Below are positions 46,061 through 58,847 of a DNA stretch of 64,000 nucleotides, piece after piece. The DNA lies in NCBI GenBank assembly GCA_028386065.3, contig JAKUCV010007175.1, forward strand, positions 17,759-81,758, in the 5' to 3' direction. Numbering within the stretch: the first letter of the stretch is position 1; every line of letters starts with the position of its first letter. A program made the position numbers and the translations under genes. Source of the stretch: Turnera subulata. Taxonomy: Eukaryota > Streptophyta > Magnoliopsida > Malpighiales > Passifloraceae. Below the pieces are notes generated by a model. It ran no database searches. It saw only the letters and a list, made by a program, of their open reading frames with translations, and was not told the origin of the DNA.

Positions 46061-49000
46061 ATGGCTGGTATTAATCCTCCACACAATGGACGGGATGCTG
46101 ATGGTAACATCATCGACCCCCCACCTGGCCAGGATGACCTACCAAGGAATGATGAAGGCAATATCATCAATCCTATAGGCCCGAGGAACCAGCAGCGTCA
46201 GCATCAGCATGCTGTTGCCCATGACATTGTCGATCCTTTCGCCAACATCCCCAATCTGCCAATCAACCAGCTTATGCAACCTCGCCATACAGCACCTACT
46301 AGAGCCATAGCACCATTTAATAATGATCAACCCTATGAGCTCATAACCAACTTGGTTCAAATGGTGCAGAACAAGTAGTTTGGAGGATTGGCATTGGAGG
46401 ACCCCAACCAGCACTTGGAGGACTTTATGGATATCTGTGCCACCACTAGGATTCAGGGGTGTTCTGAAGATGCCAAGAAGCTTCATCTTTTCAAATTTTC
46501 TCTCAGGGATGGGGCCAAGAGATGGCTGAAAACTCTGCCAGCAAATAGTATCACCACCTGGGAGCAAATGGAAGAAGCATTCCTGAAGAAATATTTCCCT
46601 GATACAAAGATGGACGAGCTTCATGGGCAAATCTGCAACTTCACGCAGAAATATGATGAAACAATGGTGCAAGCATGGGAGAGATTCCAGGATTTAGTCC
46701 AGCGCTGCGCAGCTCATATGGTGTACCCGCCACCGTTGCTGGGGATCTTCTATCGCGCCATGTCACCTGAGGACAGGCGCACTCTCAATGCTGCAGCGCC
46801 TGATGGGAAGTTTAAGCATGCACCGTATGAAGATACCAGAAGAATCATGTTTAATCTTGAAGATGATGATGAGCCGCGCCGCAGTGCAAGGGGTGTGCAT
46901 CATGTTGATAAGACTACCAATATTGAGGCCCAGCTTGCTGCCATATCCAAGCAACTAAAAGACTTGACCACTAAGCCGGTGCAACCAGTGGCTCAGGTAC
47001 AACCTATTGCCCAATTTAGTATTTGTGAAATTTGCAGTGGCCCTCAATCTTTCCTTGAGTGTCCTGAGAATAATTCGGAGGAGGCGAATTTCATTGACCG
47101 CCGTCCAAACCAGTCCTACAACAACTGCAATCAGGGGTGGCGTCAAAATTCCAATCCGAATTACCAGCAGCAGCAGCAGCAAGGAGGGCAGCAAGGAAAT
47201 TCCTCGGATCTGATGGGGATGATGAAGCAGATTTTGGAGGGACAGAGTCGGGTCGATAAAGAGTTGAGCCAGCTAAAAGCCCACAATAAGATGCTGGAGA
47301 ATCAGTTTGCACAGTTTGCTGCCTAACAGCAGCCACCACAGGGCAGACTGCCAGGGCAACCAGAGGCTAATCCAAAAAGGGAATGCAACGCTGTAACTCT
47401 GAGGAGTGGGAAGGACCTTCCAGACCCTGCTCCTAAGACAGCAAAGGTAGCAGTATCCGAATCGGAGGAGAAACAAGAGACAGCGCCTGAGCCCGTGACA
47501 CTGCTTGATGCTGCACCTAAGAAGAAGCCACTGTCGGTGCCTTACTAGCCTCCACTGTCATATCCGCAAGTTTTTAGAAAGCACAAGCTCGAAGATCAGT
47601 ACAGGAAATTTGTGGATATGCTCAGCGGCCTTCGGTTGGAAATCTCATTCACCACTGTTTTGGACCAAATGCCCATGTATGAAAAATTCCTAAAGGAGAT
47701 CCTTACCAATAAGCATACTGTGAAGAAGCAGATAGTGGCCCTCACTGCCAATTGCAGCGCTATGCTGCATCAACAGATTCACACCCCGAAGCTGGGCGAT
47801 CCAGGGAGTATCTCTATACCTTGTGAGATTGGTACTTAGAATTTTAACAGAGCTCTTTGTGACATAGGGGCCAGTGTGAGTTTGATGCCTGTGTTGGCAG
47901 CGCAACAACTAAATTTTGGGGAGATTAAACCTACTCGCATGGTACTCCAGCTTGCCAACCGCTCCATCAAGTACCCCGTTGGTGTTCTAGAGGACGTTCC
48001 AGGAAAAGTGGTCCAGATCCTGGAAGATGATTTGCAGGGTATTGTCGCTGAAACAGCACCCATTATCGGCACTGTTGATGCATTATTGGCTTGCCTAGCT
48101 AGTAGTGCGATGCCTGATGACGAAGACCCTGCGGTAGGAGATGTGGCTCACCTATTATCTACCACTCCTATTATACATTCCTCACAGCAGGTGTTTGAAG
48201 TGCTCCAGCGACCAGATACTGACGTTGCCGCAGCGGCAGCCAAACCAGTGGAATTGAAACCGCTTCCTTCCCACCTCAAGTATGATTTCTTTGGTCCTAA
48301 TGATACTTTTCCTATCATTATCAGTGCACCTTTCTGCAGGAGAGAGAGATGCTTTGTTGACTGTGCTGAAGCAGCACCGCGCTGCTATTGGATATACTAT
48401 AGACAATATTAAGGGGATTAGCCCCTCTCTATTCACACATCACATCCCACTGGTGGAGGGATGCAGAGCCACGGTTGAGCACCAGAGGAGATTGAATGAG
48501 AACATGAAGGAGGTGGTCAAGAAGGAAATCCTCAAACCTCTAGACGTTGGGATCATCTATCCGATCTCGGACAGCACCGGTGAGCCCTGTGCATGTGGTA
48601 CCCAAGAAGGAAGGGATGAAAGTGGTCCAACGGTGAGTTGATTCCTACCCGAACAGTGACGGGGTGGCGCATGTGCATCGATTACCGCAAGCTTAACAGT
48701 GCCACCTGCAAGGACCACTTCCCCCTTCCTTTCATCGATCAAATGCTTGAGCGCCTTGCGAAGCATAGCGATTTCTGCTATTTGGATAGGTACTCGGGTT
48801 TCTTCCAGATCCCCATCCATCCTGATGATCAGGAGAAGACTACCTTCACTTGTCCTTACGGAGAAGACTACATCATCCGCAAGTGCTTACCTGAGGAGCT
48901 TCACATGTCTATCATCGGCCGCTGCTACCAAGCTCCCTATGGAGGACACTATGCAGCCAAGAAGACAGCCATAAAATTCCTTCATTCGGGTTTCTTTTGG

Positions 49001-50020
49001 CCTACTATGTACAGGGACGTAAGGGAGTTTGTGAAGTCCTGTGACCGCTGCCAGCGCACTGGGAACATCTCACAGCGACATGAAGGACCCCAACAGGGGA
49101 TGCTGTTCGTTGAGCCATTTGATGTATGGGGTATTGACTTCATGGGTCATTTCCTATCTTCCAAATCGAATCAATATATCCTCGTCACTGTTGACTATAT
49201 GACCAAGTGGGTCGAGGCTATTGCATCTCTAACAAATGACGGCTCTATTGTAACACGGTTTTTGAAGAAGAATATATTCACCAGATTCGGAGTCCCTAGA
49301 GTTATCATTAGTGATGGAGGGTCACACTTCTGTAACAGGCTGTTTGCGACGCTGCTGAAGCAGTATGGGGTTTCTCATTGGGTTGCAACACCCTATCACC
49401 CTCAGACCAGCGGCCAGGTGGAGGTGTCCAACAGGGAGATCAAACGCATTCTGGAGAAGACGGTCAGTGCTACCCGCAAGGATTGGTCCATGAAGTTGGA
49501 TGATGCACTATAGGCCTATAGGATAGCCTACAAGACTCATATTGGCACCACACCTTACAGGATAGTCTATGGCAAGTCCTGCCACCTTCCGGTTGAGTTG
49601 GAGCATAAAGCTTATTGGGCAATTAAGGCATTGAACCTTGATGCTAACGCGGCCAGTGCTGCCTGGCAGCTGCAACTCAACGAGATTGAAGAAATTCGTC
49701 TGGAGGCCTATGAGAACAATAAAATCTATAAGGAAAAGTCCCAGAGATGGCATGATAGCAATATCATTCGACGACGGTTCCAGGAAGGTGAAGCAGTGTT
49801 GCTGTTCAACTCCCGCCTGAAGCTGTTTCCTGGAAAACTTCGACCTCAATGGACGGGACCATACACTGTGGTGAGTATATTTCCTCATGGCGCCGTTGAA
49901 ATTCAAAAAGATACTGGACCACCCTTTAAGGTGAATCACCAACGCCTGAAGAGGTACTTTCCACATGCACCTGTGGATGAGCCGATTGAGGCATCACTAG
50001 CAGCGCTCGCTGCTGAGTGA
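46061..50020 (+). pseudogene. Athila-like gag-pol pseudogene with internal pol deletion
   Basis: One main frame can be followed from 46061 to 50020. Parts in order: Gag (46388-47326; LRDGAKRWLKTLP), aspartic protease (ALCDIGASVSLMP near 47850), reverse transcriptase start (48282-48850; [12 protein letters not shown]), then integrase (zinc-binding region near 49020, DDE core with GIDFMGHF and ISDGGSHF, and C-terminal region to 50020). Stops break it at 46376, 47324, 47548, 47836 and 49511. A frame change near 48330 is reversed near 48600. The catalytic half of reverse transcriptase and all of RNase H are missing, so the code passes from RT to integrase in frame at about 48860. It is non-functional. 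Confidence 0.88.
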
Positions 50021-50824
50021 CGTGCGAAAGGTCTAGCTGATGGACATTAAACCGCAGCGCTTCTCGGGAGGCAACCCGAGGTAAGTTTTACTTTTAGTAC
50101 ATCCCTTTAGTTTTATTTTTGTTGTTTTTGTTTTGTTTTGCTGTTGTTTTGCAGCCCTAAAAAGTATAAGACTCAGAAAAGACATAAAGACAAGGACGCT
50201 GTGATGGGAAACAGAGAAGCATTCCTATCTTTTCTCTTGCATTTTATATTCTCCAGCATGTATTGTGTGCCATGACATGTGTTATATTTGCTGTGCTCTG
50301 CTAAATGACCATCCTACCCCTGTATTCATGCATTTTCATTCTCGAGAGCTCGCGCCAAAATTCAAGTTTGGGGTATCTTCTTCTTCCCGCGGCAAGAATG
50401 GGAACAGTGGCTGATTTTTAGGAAAACTTGGGAGCTGGGGCTGATTATTTGCAGAAAATTTGGAGCCGAGATTTGGGATGGTCGAAAATTTGGGAGCAGT
50501 ATTTCATACCCACTTATGGCGGTTGCTTGCCATCTACCACCAACACCCACCACCTTCCATCACTCCCCTCCTAAATTCCCTCCACCATACTCTCCACTTC
50601 CCAACACCCACACCTAGCCGCACCCCCCCCCCCCAACTTACCTCAATCCCGTCCAGATTCACCTCCCCACCCCCTCACACTTACCCACGCGTCGCCGACC
50701 ACACCTCCCAATCCCACTCTTTCTTTTTTTTTCTTTTTCTTCCTTTTCCTTTTCTTTTCTTTCTTTCTTCTTCACTAACCTGACCCACCCTTACAACCCA
50801 CATGTCCTCTCGATCCCCGTCACC

Positions 50825-52260
50825 ATGGTCGGCGACACCATCACCGACAAACCCTCTTTTTCCACACCACCACCTTCGCCCACCGACCCCACTCACCACA
50901 ACCACCCCACGACCACGGCCATACCCCCATCATCTCCCTTACCCACCGCACCACCCACCACCGCCTACGACCCCGAGGACGACGTCCTAAACAGCCCCAC
51001 CCAACTCGGCGCCGTCCTCCACCTTACCTGGCACCACCGCCACTCACCGCCTCCCATGACTAACCCGGTGCCCCCATCTCCGACCCGGTCCGACACCTCC
51101 TCGACACGTGCTTCTGCCTCTCCTGTCCCGCACCTTGCTCGCCGGAGCGGCAGGAGTGCGACGCAGCAGGCCTCCCTCGCTAGCCGCGCGGCGGCTACTA
51201 AGGCCAAGCGAGAAGGGAAGCGGCCTGCCACAGCCTCGCCGCCGCCTGCAAAGAAGCGCAGCCGCGCCCGCACCCCAGCCTCCGGACGTAGCACCCGTAG
51301 CTGCGGCACTGCCGACACGGAGGACGAACCTGAGACCGCGATGATACCTCCCCCTGTCATTCTATTCCGCAGCGATCTGCACTGCCAGCAGCACGCTGAC
51401 CAAGTGGGGAAGGTGGTTCTTAACTCCCGCTTCTTTGACGCGCGGACACCGATTGTTTATCAGTGGTTGCCGCGGTTTGATGAGCTAACCGTGGCGATTG
51501 GTTGGATGCGGTTTGTTGTGATAAAGAAGCCCACTTATGAGCATCTGTGCCGGGAGTTTTATGGGAGTTTGCAGTGGGTTACAGCGAACAACGCCACTAG
51601 GGAACCAGAGCAGATAGCTTTCCGGCTTGAGAACAGGACCCACTGTGTGACGCTGCCCGAATTTAACGCGATGTTTGGATTTCCTGATGACGGTCTCACT
51701 GAGCAGCCTCCCGGGTATGACGCTGCCACTGTTTGGGCGGAATTTTCTTCTGACGGCCTGCCCTATGATCCTTATCCTCCTCCACCACTACATTACGTGA
51801 CCCGATGTTGCGTTATGTGCATAATGTCTTTGTTCGGACCATCCTTTGTCGGGCCAGCAGTAAGACTGTGGTCACTCAGCCTGAGCTGTTCTTTCTTTGG
51901 TGCTTTGTGAACCGCCGGGCAGTTAACACCGGCAGTTTTATTTTTGAGCGGTTCCATCACCATTTGGGGAAGACCTATTTGGGGTGCTCAGGATTCATCA
52001 CCGCCTTGGCCGCGCACTTCCAGGTTGACCTCTCCCGCTATCGGCCGCTGGAGGAGGTCATTTCTTGTGGGCCCAATGAGGCTGCTAAGTTCCTGAAGGG
52101 GAATGAGCCTGCTTCCAGTTCCGGCGCCCAGGCAGCGCCCACTGCTGAGGAGATACAGCTGCTGCAGCAGCACTTTGATGCCCGCATGGCTGATATGCAG
52201 GCATGGTATGATGACCAGTTTCGCCTGTTGTACGGTCTCCTCCTCTCCATCCAGGACTAG
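50825..52260 (+). pseudogene. Athila-type 3' accessory ORF (putative plant transposon protein-like), frameshifted
   Basis: Sits between integrase and 3' LTR, where Athila elements carry an extra gene. The first about 190 residues are Pro/Ser/Thr-rich, then Arg/Lys-rich. The following domain (SRFFDARTPIVYQWLPRF, then TLPEFNAMFGF) resembles the ATHILA ORF-1/plant transposon protein family. A frameshift near 51790 separates the first part (50825-51910 frame) from the second (51805-52260), which ends in a Gln-rich helical tail. No membrane segment is visible, so an envelope role is unsupported. Its function is not known. Confidence 0.7.
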
Positions 52261-53724
52261 CTGCCCTCAAAGGCCCCCTGATCTGTTTTGGTTTCGCTCT
52301 CGGGATTGCATATCATGTTTCTTTTAGCATCTTTCTTTTTATGTTCTTTTATTTTTTATGGCACTAGTTTGGGGGAGTTTCCTCCTTTTTGTTATGTTTC
52401 TGTTTCATTCTGATGTACTTTTCTCTCCCCAGCAGACACTGTGCAATTCAAGTTTTGGGGGAAGAAATTTGCATTTCTTTGTTATGTCTTCGTTTATGCA
52501 TTCTGTTTTTCATGGCCAATTGACTCTTGTTGTGCGTGCTGCTGCTCTTTATACGCGTTCTCTCGTTTTTATTCGCTGATACAGTGCCCTGACTGCGCCG
52601 CTGCTTGTACATTGTTTCGATTCCTGCTTATTTTAATTGTCCTTACACATGATGTTTGCTCGTTTTTTGTATTGTAAAGTTTATGCAGGATGAGAATTCG
52701 AAATCTGTAATGTAAACATGACTCCTTCGAGGTAATAAGTGCCAAACTTTTCTTTAAAATTCGGGCAGTACCTAATGTTAACTATTTTAGAACCGACTCT
52801 CATTTTTCTTTCAAGTCGAAATTTATATTATCTTGGCAAAATGATATAGGCATTGTTTGATGAGCTTAGACTTGACTTTATCTTACCTATATCACTATTT
52901 CATTTGATAACGCCGTTTGAGCCTAGGTTGATGGTCGATTTTCTTTGATATTACCCACATCATCACACCTTAGCTTTTTGAGCCTTGCACGACCATCATG
53001 GTGCTTTAAAGCACATTTTTCTTTGAATTTTAGCCCGACCCTATCCACTTTCTTTCCTAGTTCTAATTTTCAGGATGACAGTGTTGAGGCAACGTCGCTG
53101 CTAGGTGAAAAAGATGGAGTTTGTCAAAACTTTGAATGGAGCTTAGTAATTCAATGACATGGAGAATTGTAATGTACTATTGTAAGATCAAGGGAGTTTA
53201 ATAAAAAGGGTACACGAAAGAGAAAAAAAAGAGAAAAGAGAAATTCAAAATCAAAAGTGAAAAGAGATATCCATTATGCTCCCTTGAAAATCTTTTTCTC
53301 ACATTATCTCCTATATTCAAATTGTGCTCCATGTATTCTGGTAAAGACCTATTGATCCTTGTTTATGCCTTGATGATCATTAGTGGAGATTGAAAATTTG
53401 AGTCGGCCTATGAGATAGATGTTTTTTTTGGCCCCGGTACTTAACTTACAAAGTTTGGCATGAGGAGCTTTGGAGGGTAAATGTCTACTTATTGTTTTCT
53501 TTTGATCGCCTTGTAACTGCTAGACTCTGCTGAATCCAAGCCAACAATTTCTCTCTTAAAAATATTCAGGGTATTGAGCAGTGTGCACTGCCGCGGCTGT
53601 TGCAGGCGCTGTTGATGTGTTTAATCTGAGAATGCGTTTGTAATTTCCTGCAGCATCATTTTTCTCTATGATCTGATTTGTGTTTTTGCTTGAGGACAAG
53701 CAAAGGTTTAAGTTTGGGGGAATT
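52261..53724 (+). other. Athila-like 3' non-coding region with purine tracts
   Basis: No gene. The polypurine tract next to the 3' LTR is AAGTTTGGGGG at 53710-53720. Similar tracts occur at 50364-50373, 52365-52376 and 52450-52464. Open frames here lack any domain. Confidence 0.65.
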
Positions 53725-56700
53725 TGATGTGCATGTAATTATGCATATTTTACAGCTCACACTGTCATCTTTTGGCCTTGTATTCATCCATTATTCATGC
53801 ATTTAGGTATCAAATCACTTCTTTTACCATCAAAACTACCTTTCCTCATCCTTGGTTGCTTTCAAGTGTATTTTGGTGCAATTTGGAGCTTATTTGGCGA
53901 TTTTTTGTTTAGCAGTGCCGCTGCTAGTACAAATGGTCCAGACTGCCAACAGCGACGCTGTCGGCATGAAGCTTCAAATCAAAACTTTATTTTTGACGAA
54001 TTCCTCCTACATCTTAGGAGCTTGAAGTCGGTGCATTTGGAAGTTCCCTCTTTGGAAAGAAGTTTATTTCTGCCACTTTTGTGAAGATTCCTTATTCTCC
54101 AAGATTTAGTTTTTTAATTGAGGCTATATAAATATGAAGAGATAAAACCCTAAGGACATACGAGATATACTGGAAGAAGTCGGCAACAAGTTTTGAAGGC
54201 TGAAGTAAAGTGACTCTTTTTAGATTTTCTCAATTGTAATGTCGACAATTTTGTTTTTTGAAACACCCGTGTCCCAATTTAACAATAAAATACTTAAACA
54301 AAGGAAATTCCCAAAATACCCCTGAAACCCGGGACATGAAAACCAATATAAACGATATCCAAAATTCTCAATAAAACGAGATGTCAAGAAGAACATAATA
54401 ATCCGGCTTAACAAGCCACAAATCAACCCGGCATCCTGCCGAAACATCATCAAAACATAAACCCGGCAACCCGCCGATAATGTAATCCAAAATCAAAAGA
54501 CATCTCAATAAAAGTCCAATGCAGCGGAAGAAATAAATGGAATAAAAATATGAGAAGCAAACAGTATGCATGCCGACACTATGGATCCAACCGGGAGAAC
54601 AAGCACGGCTACCTGCTGGGATGTCCACGTCCGTACTCCGGGAAAAGAAGAAAGTGACTGCACGCTATCTAAAGTCTGAAAAACAACGTTGGCGATTATG
54701 TGAGTCGCCTACTCAGTGAGCAATATATATCTAATTATGAGAGTGTGCAGATCAAGTACCTACTGTGTGCGTCGAGCTCGGTCCCGTCTCATGAGACAAC
54801 CAGGCATAAGCCCAAATACAACCAGGCACGAAGCCCATCATAACCATAGAGAGAGAGAGAGAGAGACAGAGAGAAAGAGGGAGGTAGAAAGGGGGAGGTA
54901 GAAACCGGTCATCACAGACCCACATGCAAATCTGCATAACACTTGCTAATCCGCAAGAAAACCCGAGGGGTATCACTTCCCGCTCGAAACAACCGGTCAT
55001 CAGCACACAGTAGCCTAACTTCTACTGTTCATTATCTTTATCCACAAATTATAAGTCTATGTGTGCCATTAGTTGTGATTAAACAGGGTTGTGTGATAAA
55101 ACATCTCAAACAGATAACCGGGTCTCCGACCCTCAACACATCACACCAAACACCCAGAATCACATCACATGTTATAAACCATAACATTCCAATCATCCAG
55201 CTCATAAGCAAAAAAAAGTACACTTAGGCACACAATACAGATTACAGCATGTTAGCAAACAAGCATGCAACTCAAACAAACCATTCCAACGAGCTCATGC
55301 AAACAAACATAAAAAGACATATAAAGTCACCTCAACGACGATTGTCCTGTGGAGCCTTTCCCAAAACCGATTCACCAGCTCCCGAGGTAACACCCGTGCC
55401 GTTAAGTGCCGGAAATAACACCCGAGTCTTCGCCGGAAAAATTCCCGAGCCTCGCCGGAAAATTCCTGAGCCTTCGCCGGATTCCGGTGAACTCGCCGGA
55501 AACACCCAAATCCGGAAACCACACAAATCAGCCGGAACCGTCCACTGCCCGGAGAAACACCAACACACCCGAGCTCCAATCACTGCCGACACACCACACC
55601 CGCAGCCACGCGCCACCAGAAACAACACCGGCAGTGAACCACAACACACACACAAACCACGCGCACAAAGGCAACCACCAACACCAACAACCTCGTCGGC
55701 GACGCAACCGATGGCGAGAGAAAGCCTCCTCACGTTTTGTCTCCGGTCAGCTGGCCTCGGCCCCTTGCGACTCAGTCGACGGCGGCGGCGCACGAAGAAG
55801 GGAGATGCGGGCGAGAGGGAGAGAAGGAGAGAGAAGGCTGTCGGCCGGAAAAAGAAAAGAAGAATAATGAAGTGAGGAGGAAGAGAAGAGGAAGAGAGAG
55901 CGAGAGGGAGAAGAAAAGAAAGAAGAAGAAGAAAGGTGGGGGGAGGCGGCGGCTTGGAGAAGAAAGGAAGAGAAGAAGAGAAGTGAAAAGAAGAAGAAAA
56001 AGGAAAAGAAAAGGGAAGGGAAGGAAACCGGCTAGGGCTTGACACACCAAGCCAAAACGACGTCGTGTCGTTTAGCTGGGTGCGGTCAACCCGCCCGTTG
56101 ACCAGCAACTTTGTTGTTTTTTTTTTTTTCCTATTCCAAAACGACGTAGTTTCATTAGAAGCCGTGTTAAACTTCGCGTTTCACCCCGATCTCGAATCCG
56201 TTTCCAACGGGGCCCGAACCATGAACAACACCAACTCAAAATCGACATTTCCAAGACATATTAATTTATTTCTTCAACTAAAACCTCGAAAATATCCCAA
56301 GGGTAAAATTGGAATAAAATTTTGAAATTCCGAAAAAAATCAAATTTTGAAAATTCGGGGCGTTACATTTTTACTATTCCTTAATTTCTCCATGAACTAA
56401 ATCTTCTATCTAGGTTCAAGGGATGTAGCTACAGATTCATGTTTGGTTTATAATTCAGTTTCTGGTTTTCTTTGATTCGTTTCTATCTTGATTTGATATA
56501 GAGAGCTTAACAGTGTCTACGGCCTGATCACCCATAAACACTACCTTAGACGACTTAGTGACGGACCTAACGGTGATACTAGGAACTCAGAACGTTCTAT
56601 ATCAGACCTCTACCTTACATGCTGTCGAAAAAAGTTTTTAGGGTAGTTGAGGATAACAGCGCCTGGCTCAGCGGTACTGCGGCCTAGGAAAGAGCTTCAC

Positions 56701-57131
56701 TGGCGAAAGCGGGTTATTCGGAACTAGGGTAAGTTTGTTTCTATACGTGACAATAGTAACAAACACTTCAAGTCAGGTTTCCCTTCAAGATAGGCGAGTT
56801 AAAGCATCAAAATATTGGTTTGTAGTCCGACAGCGACGCTGTAGTGAACCCCCGAAAAACCTAGGTTTCCCATCACTGCTTTCTTTACCTCCAGACTTCG
56901 ATCTTAGTTGATTTACTCTGCTTTAATTTACTGCCGATTTAATTCACTCTTTTATTTTTTGGTTTATTAATTGCGAACACTGCTCTCAAATCTCGGTATA
57001 TTTACTTTTCTGTTTATTATTAGTCTAATCAATTGAGGAGTGCTAAGGATAGTGTTATTTTGCAGTCCCTGTGAATCGACTTTGTTTACTACAGCAACGC
57101 TGTATACTTGCAGCACGTTTTGCGACGAACA
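53725..57131 (+). repeat. 3' LTR of the Athila-like element, interrupted
   Basis: About 1293 bp after removing the 2109-bp solo LTR and its duplication. It differs from the 5' LTR by substitutions and by indels such as an extra stretch near 53950-53970. Confidence 0.9.
54259..56367 (-). mobile_element. Solo LTR of another gypsy-type family inside the Athila-like 3' LTR
   Basis: 2109 bp. In minus-strand sense it starts TGTAACGCCCC and ends GGGTGTTTCA, ends I associate with Tekay-like chromovirus LTRs. The duplication is TTTTT (54254-54258 and 56368-56372), and the uninterrupted sequence is visible in the 5' LTR near 45026. No primer site, purine tract or coding interior is present, so it is a solo LTR left by recombination. 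It contains a GA microsatellite at about 54849-54868 and a purine-rich tract at 55860-56030; open frames across these are low-complexity. Confidence 0.85.
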
Positions 57132-57136
57132 GTCAT

Positions 57137-58155
57137 ACCCAATAACAATGTTGTCAACTTAGCAGATGAGGCTGGAAAGTAGAAGACAAATCTATGATTT
57201 CCAAATTAGAGGAAGGTGAAGAAGAATAGTACTAAGCACAACAAATGATGAGTTTAGAATGTTGTGCAACCGTGCAATTTTGGAGTTTGGTAAATTTCTG
57301 AATTGATCGTGCAGTGTCTACATTTGGCAAATATCTGTTTTCTTTGTGGTACAGTGCAGCTGCCATTTTCCTTTTCTTTCCATCTTGAATTATATTTGTT
57401 GTGGAATCTTTCCATCATGAGCCCTCCCATTACTCGCATTGGTGAAGCAACAAGAATCTGAAAAAAAGGCCACTACTCCACAGAGACAACAATTTTCATT
57501 CTGATCGCGCCTTGGTCTATCCTGACAAGAAGTTCTGTATCACACTCAATGAGTTTCATACTATCAATCCCAAGTTAGTTTTCTTTTTTTTTTTTTTCCT
57601 GTAAAACCTTACTTGGTTGTGGATTCGAAATTGGATTGGTTGAGGTTTTTGCGTGATGATTTTGTGCAGTTGGCTTCATTTTACCCTTTTTGTCTGCAAT
57701 TCTGTATGAAAGCAATGTTGCACGAGAAACTATGGAAATTATCTTCCCTCCTTTGCTCCAAGTTGGAGCCTAATATGTTTCTTATTGCGGGCAAAGTGAA
57801 ATTAAAATTGGAAGTTGTCTCACGGACAAAATTACTTTCCTATAGTAGGGAAGCACTTAGAAAAACAGAAAAGAGATCAAACCTTCATAAGAGATTTTTT
57901 ATACATAAATGAATTACATAAGGTATGGCATATGGACTGATATGTTATGTTTGCCTGTCATTTCCTTTGAGTGGTTCATTTTGAAAATTGAGGTTATTTA
58001 CCTTTTGGATGTAATGTTATGTAAATAAAGGAGAAGAGAAACATGAGTATCTGAAATGTAGTAATTGCACTGCTGAAATAAAGATTTAATAAGGTCAGAT
58101 AGATCAATTAGTTATGTTCGGAGTTTGAAAGGCTTTGCTGTTTTTTTTTTCCATC
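57137..58155. other. Helitron interior, unassigned
   Basis: Continuation of the pre-insertion sequence after the Athila-like element. A frame at 57613-57912 has no clear domain. It may hold further captured exons of the kinesin fragment or another gene; none can be named. Confidence 0.4.
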
Positions 58156-58487
58156 GATGGCAAAATTGGTGTCCTCTGCAGAACAAATGATGGGGATGAA
58201 ATCTATAGCAAGATGTGAAAAGGAGATGGAAGAGTTGATGGTTCAATGCCAACACAAGGAAGATGAATGCTACGAAGCATTGGAAGTCACTAACATTTGC
58301 AAATGACCAACTGGAGAAAGTTAGCATGGAACTTGACAACAAGTTTTTCCAAAATATGTGCTTAGGTAATATAAATCCTGTTGAAAATTTGGGTCCTATA
58401 ATTAGAAGCTCGTTTGTGGTAAGAAATGGAAAAGCGAGCTGATCACTGAGGGATTTTTCTGCAAGGTATGAATGTGATAAGAGATTA

Positions 58488-58847
58488 TGTTAAAAGAAAT
58501 CAGAAAGATGGAGTTTCCTTTTGATTAGGAAAGTTTGAACCAAAGCTAAAAGATAGTCATCAAAGATGACTCTAAAGATATGGAGGAGGAAAGGAAACTG
58601 AAACGTTAATCCATTCCAACTCAAAGATTTCGGTTACATCCATATGCTATTTATAGTCAACACTTATGATCCTAACTAGTACACGTTGAACTAACTTCTA
58701 CCACTATTACAAAAAGCACCTTCTACATAATTCTTAAAAACAGATTTCTCTAGATTGTTCCTTACTCTCGCATAAACTCTCTGGAATTATCATGTAGGTG
58801 ACAATATTCTAGAGTATTCTTCTCTTGCAATAGGGTCAACTCCAACA
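58488..58847 (-). repeat. 3' LTR of the TRIM
   Basis: 360 bp, nearly identical to 59310-59669, with a few single-base differences. Confidence 0.9.

Larger units (their letters stand above)
44514..57131 (+). mobile_element. Athila-like Ty3/gypsy LTR retrotransposon, defective
   Basis: The 5' LTR (44514-45798) and 3' LTR (53725-57131, enlarged by an inserted solo LTR) begin TGATGTG and end GACGAACA. The duplication is GTCAT on both sides (44509-44513, 57132-57136). The primer site TGGCGCCGTTGCCGGGGA matches the 3' end of plant tRNA-Asp, as in Athila elements. The interior has gag-protease-RT-integrase remnants and an extra 3' open frame. The LTRs differ by several per cent, including indels, so it is older than the TR-GAG element. 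Premature stops, frameshifts and a large deletion inside pol make it defective. Confidence 0.93.

Noticed and set aside
54842..54900. GA-rich repeat as a CRISPR-like array
   Set aside because: It is a simple GA microsatellite without spacers, in a plant genome.
55332..56108. 258-codon minus frame and overlapping plus frames
   Set aside because: They lie within the solo LTR, in low-complexity purine or pyrimidine tracts, without domains.
44514..57131. Integrated plant virus
   Set aside because: LTRs, a tRNA-Asp primer site, gene order and a 5-bp duplication identify an Athila-like retrotransposon; no pararetrovirus or geminivirus features are seen.
57613..57912. 99-codon frame as a gene
   Set aside because: No domain is recognisable; it lies inside the candidate Helitron among degraded gene fragments.
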